From the NCBI GenBank assembly GCA_900552295.1, contig URZB01000100.1, positions 1 through 6,120 on the forward strand: a stretch of 6,120 nucleotides of DNA, in the 5' to 3' direction. Shown here one piece after another: positions 4,604-6,120 of the stretch (the stretch's first letter is position 1; each line of letters opens with the position of its first letter). The position numbers were made by a program, and so were the translations under genes. This DNA comes from an uncultured Collinsella sp. Its GTDB lineage: Bacteria > Actinomycetota > Coriobacteriia > Coriobacteriales > Coriobacteriaceae. The notes below the pieces were generated by a model. It had not been told where the DNA came from, ran no database searches, and worked only from the letters and a program-made list of their open reading frames with translations.

Positions 4604-5893
4604 ATGCGTCGCAAGGCAGACGAACTCCTTAGGGAATGGCGAGACAGGGCTGATAGAAAACCTTTGCTGGTCAAAGGCGTGCGCCAGTGTGGCAAGACCT
4701 ATCTGCTCAGAACGTACGCCCAGGATCTTTTCGAATCGGTTGTCTACGTTAATCTTGAGAATGACCGGTCGGCGCGAGCGGATTTTTCGGGCGGTCTTGA
4801 CCCTCATTCGATCGTACGCGCGATCGAGGCTCGTACGGGGCAGCGTATCGTGCCTGGCAAAACCTTACTGTTCATTGACGAGATCCAGGCATGCGAGGAA
4901 GCGCTCACTTCCCTTAAATACTTTTGCGAAGATGCTCCCGAGTATTACGTTGCGGCTGCTGGGTCGCTTCTTGGGGTTGCCATTAACCATCAATCGTATT
5001 CGTTCCCCGTTGGAAAGACCGACTTGATTGAGATGACTCCACTCGATTTCGAGGAGTTTCTCTGGGCGATGGGGCATGATCAGCTGGTCGACGAGATACG
5101 CTCATCATTCGAGTCAATGGGACCTCTTGCGCCAAGCCTTCATGAAAAGGCGCTTGGGCTCTATCGACAGTATCTTGTTGTTGGCGGAATGCCCGAGGCG
5201 GTCCAAACGTACATCGATGATCAGTCAATCATTGATGTGGCCGAAAAGCATCGGATTATTCTCGACGGATATTCCGCCGACACCAATAAATATGCTGATG
5301 AACGCTTGAGCGCAAAGACGCGTGCGTGCTTCGATTCCATTCCACAGCAGCTTGCCAAAGAGAATCGTAAATTTCAATACAAGGTAGTGCGAGCGGGGGG
5401 CAATGCGTCTCTCTTTGGAGATGCTCTCGACTGGCTTGTATTGTCGGGTACGGTGGCGCGCTGCAGCCTAGTCGGGCAGATCGAAAGCCCTTTAGAGGCC
5501 TTTGTTAACCCGTCTGCTTTTAAAATCTATCAGGCGGATACAGGGCTGCTCGTCTCCAAGGCCGGTGCTCAACGCGCCGATATTCTTGCCGGCATCGGCG
5601 GCACATTCATGGGCGCACTTACCGAAAACTACGTTGCCCAACAGCTTTTAGCCATGGGCTATCCGCTGCATTATTGGGCGCGAGACAATCGTGCGGAAAT
5701 CGACTTTGTAGTAGAGAAACAGGGATGCTTGTCTGCGATTGAAGTCAAGGCGGGGGAGAACACAAGATCTCGAAGCCTGTCCTCACTTAAAAAGACCCAT
5801 CCGGGCGTGCGCCTTATCAGGCTATCGACTAAGCCCTTTGGAATGAATGATGGGCTTATGTCTGTTCCACTTTATGCGGCATTTTGTCTATAG
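4604..5893 (+). CDS. ATP-binding protein, AAA_14 ATPase with C-terminal DUF4143
   Basis: The 429-residue product matches the widespread AAA-type ATPase family with a C-terminal DUF4143, whose usual length is about 400-450. Residues counted from the ATG at 4604: Walker A GVRQCGKT (25-32), Walker B LLFIDEI (88-94), a sensor-like AAGSLLG (118-124), then MTPLDFEEFL (144-153) and the linker GGMPEAVQTY (194-203). The DUF4143 part includes GGNASLFGDALDWLVLSG (265-282), YQADTGLLV (309-317), and a segment with EIDFVV (365-370) and AIEVKAG (378-384), resembling the D and ExK signature of the PD-(D/E)XK nuclease fold. Nuclease activity is not established for the family and its cellular role is poorly known. 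The ATG at 4604 follows GAGGGAAGG at good spacing; a TTG at 4598 in frame is an alternative start. The gene stands alone, with its own promoter and a strong terminator. Confidence 0.9.
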   Translation: MRRKADELLREWRDRADRKPLLVKGVRQCGKTYLLRTYAQDLFESVVYVNLENDRSARADFSGGLDPHSIVRAIEARTGQRIVPGKTLLFIDEIQACEEALTSLKYFCEDAPEYYVAAAGSLLGVAINHQSYSFPVGKTDLIEMTPLDFEEFLWAMGHDQLVDEIRSSFESMGPLAPSLHEKALGLYRQYLVVGGMPEAVQTYIDDQSIIDVAEKHRIILDGYSADTNKYADERLSAKTRACFDSIPQQLAKENRKFQYKVVRAGGNASLFGDALDWLVLSGTVARCSLVGQIESPLEAFVNPSAFKIYQADTGLLVSKAGAQRADILAGIGGTFMGALTENYVAQQLLAMGYPLHYWARDNRAEIDFVVEKQGCLSAIEVKAGENTRSRSLSSLKKTHPGVRLIRLSTKPFGMNDGLMSVPLYAAFCL

Positions 5894-5915
5894 GGATGAT
5901 GCTGCTGTAATGCAT

Positions 5916-5953
5916 GGGGCCCGGAGCGCGGCATTTACTGCGTTCCGGGCCCC
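5916..5953. terminator. Strong hairpin between convergent genes, probably a bidirectional terminator
   Basis: GGGGCCCGGAGCGC (5916-5929) pairs with GCGTTCCGGGCCCC (5940-5953) over 14 positions with one G-U pair and a 10-base loop. It starts 23 bases after the ATPase stop and ends 39 bases before the stop of the converging gene. The plus side is followed by GTTGGTTTGT, only moderately T-rich. Confidence 0.8.
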
Positions 5954-5991
5954 GTTGGTTTGTGGCTTGGGCCAGTTCGATTGCCGTCGTC

Positions 5992-6120
5992 CTAGTCAAA
6001 CAGGCTCGGCATGTCGTTTTCCTTCATGAGGGCACCGGCAGAAGGCAGGCTCTGCGCGGTGAACTTCTCGGCCGAGACGCCGGCGCCAAGAATCTCCTCG
6101 GTCGTGCCGACGGTGGTGAC
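5992..6120 (-). CDS. C-terminal end of an unidentified protein, cut by the window edge
   Basis: The minus-strand frame is open from the right edge to the TAG at 5992-5994, giving the last 42 residues: VTTVGTTEEILGAGVSAEKF, then TAQSLPSAGALMKENDMP and SLFD. Codon choice (mostly C or G in third position) and composition look like a well-expressed host gene. I do not recognise the family from this tail; there is no transmembrane segment or sorting signal in it. It converges on the ATPase gene and shares the hairpin at 5916-5953. Confidence 0.75.
   Translation of the reverse strand, partial: VTTVGTTEEILGAGVSAEKFTAQSLPSAGALMKENDMPSLFD

Noticed and set aside
1..6120. CRISPR array, tRNA or rRNA gene, toxin-antitoxin pair or prophage
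   Set aside because: I found no regularly spaced repeats, no cloverleaf or rRNA-like sequence and no recognisable toxin, antitoxin or phage structural gene.

Overview
The window reads as a stretch of bacterial chromosome, most likely from a gut-type Actinomycetota of the Coriobacteriia (Collinsella-like). The grounds are a moderately GC-rich backbone, an LPXTG wall-anchored protein and anaerobe-type redox genes. This placement is an inference from gene style, and nothing here fixes the genus.

Bases 1-947 hold the 3' part of an IS110-family transposase (its start lies before the window). It is much richer in GC than what follows and carries a Cro/C1-type helix-turn-helix at its C-terminus. 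Composition drops abruptly near base 915. In-frame, coding-like sequence continues past the stop to a TAA at 1055, so the mobile element may adjoin a broken host gene. A strong stem-loop (1155-1192) then ends the leftward cupin gene.

Bases 1207-2038 are a divergent pair: a small single-domain cupin (minus) and an HxlR-family regulator (plus). Their 151-base intergenic region holds a perfect 8+8 inverted repeat and overlapping promoter-like elements. The simplest reading is that the regulator controls itself and the cupin.

Bases 2039-2654 contain no intact gene. They hold a stem-loop after the regulator, a short Cys-rich plus-strand fragment resembling the C-terminal SPASM region of a radical SAM enzyme, and a short minus-strand C-terminal remnant.

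Bases 2655-3572 (minus) encode a secreted sortase substrate with signal peptide, unrecognised ectodomain, Pro/Lys/Glu wall-spanning stalk and LPATG sorting signal. A 321-base divergent intergenic region with several hairpins separates it from a flavodoxin-fold reductase (3894-4424) with the compact Cys motif of iron-sulfur flavoproteins.

After an AT-rich promoter region with a 9+9 inverted repeat comes an AAA-type ATPase with a C-terminal DUF4143 domain (4604-5893). A strong hairpin (5916-5953) follows, which can serve both this gene and the converging gene whose last 42 codons lie at 5992-6120 (minus). The genes seem to be independent one- or two-gene units rather than a single pathway. I see no convincing multi-gene undescribed system. 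The best leads are the transposase-HTH fusion, the cupin/HxlR operator, the wall protein's ectodomain and the inverted repeat before the ATPase.
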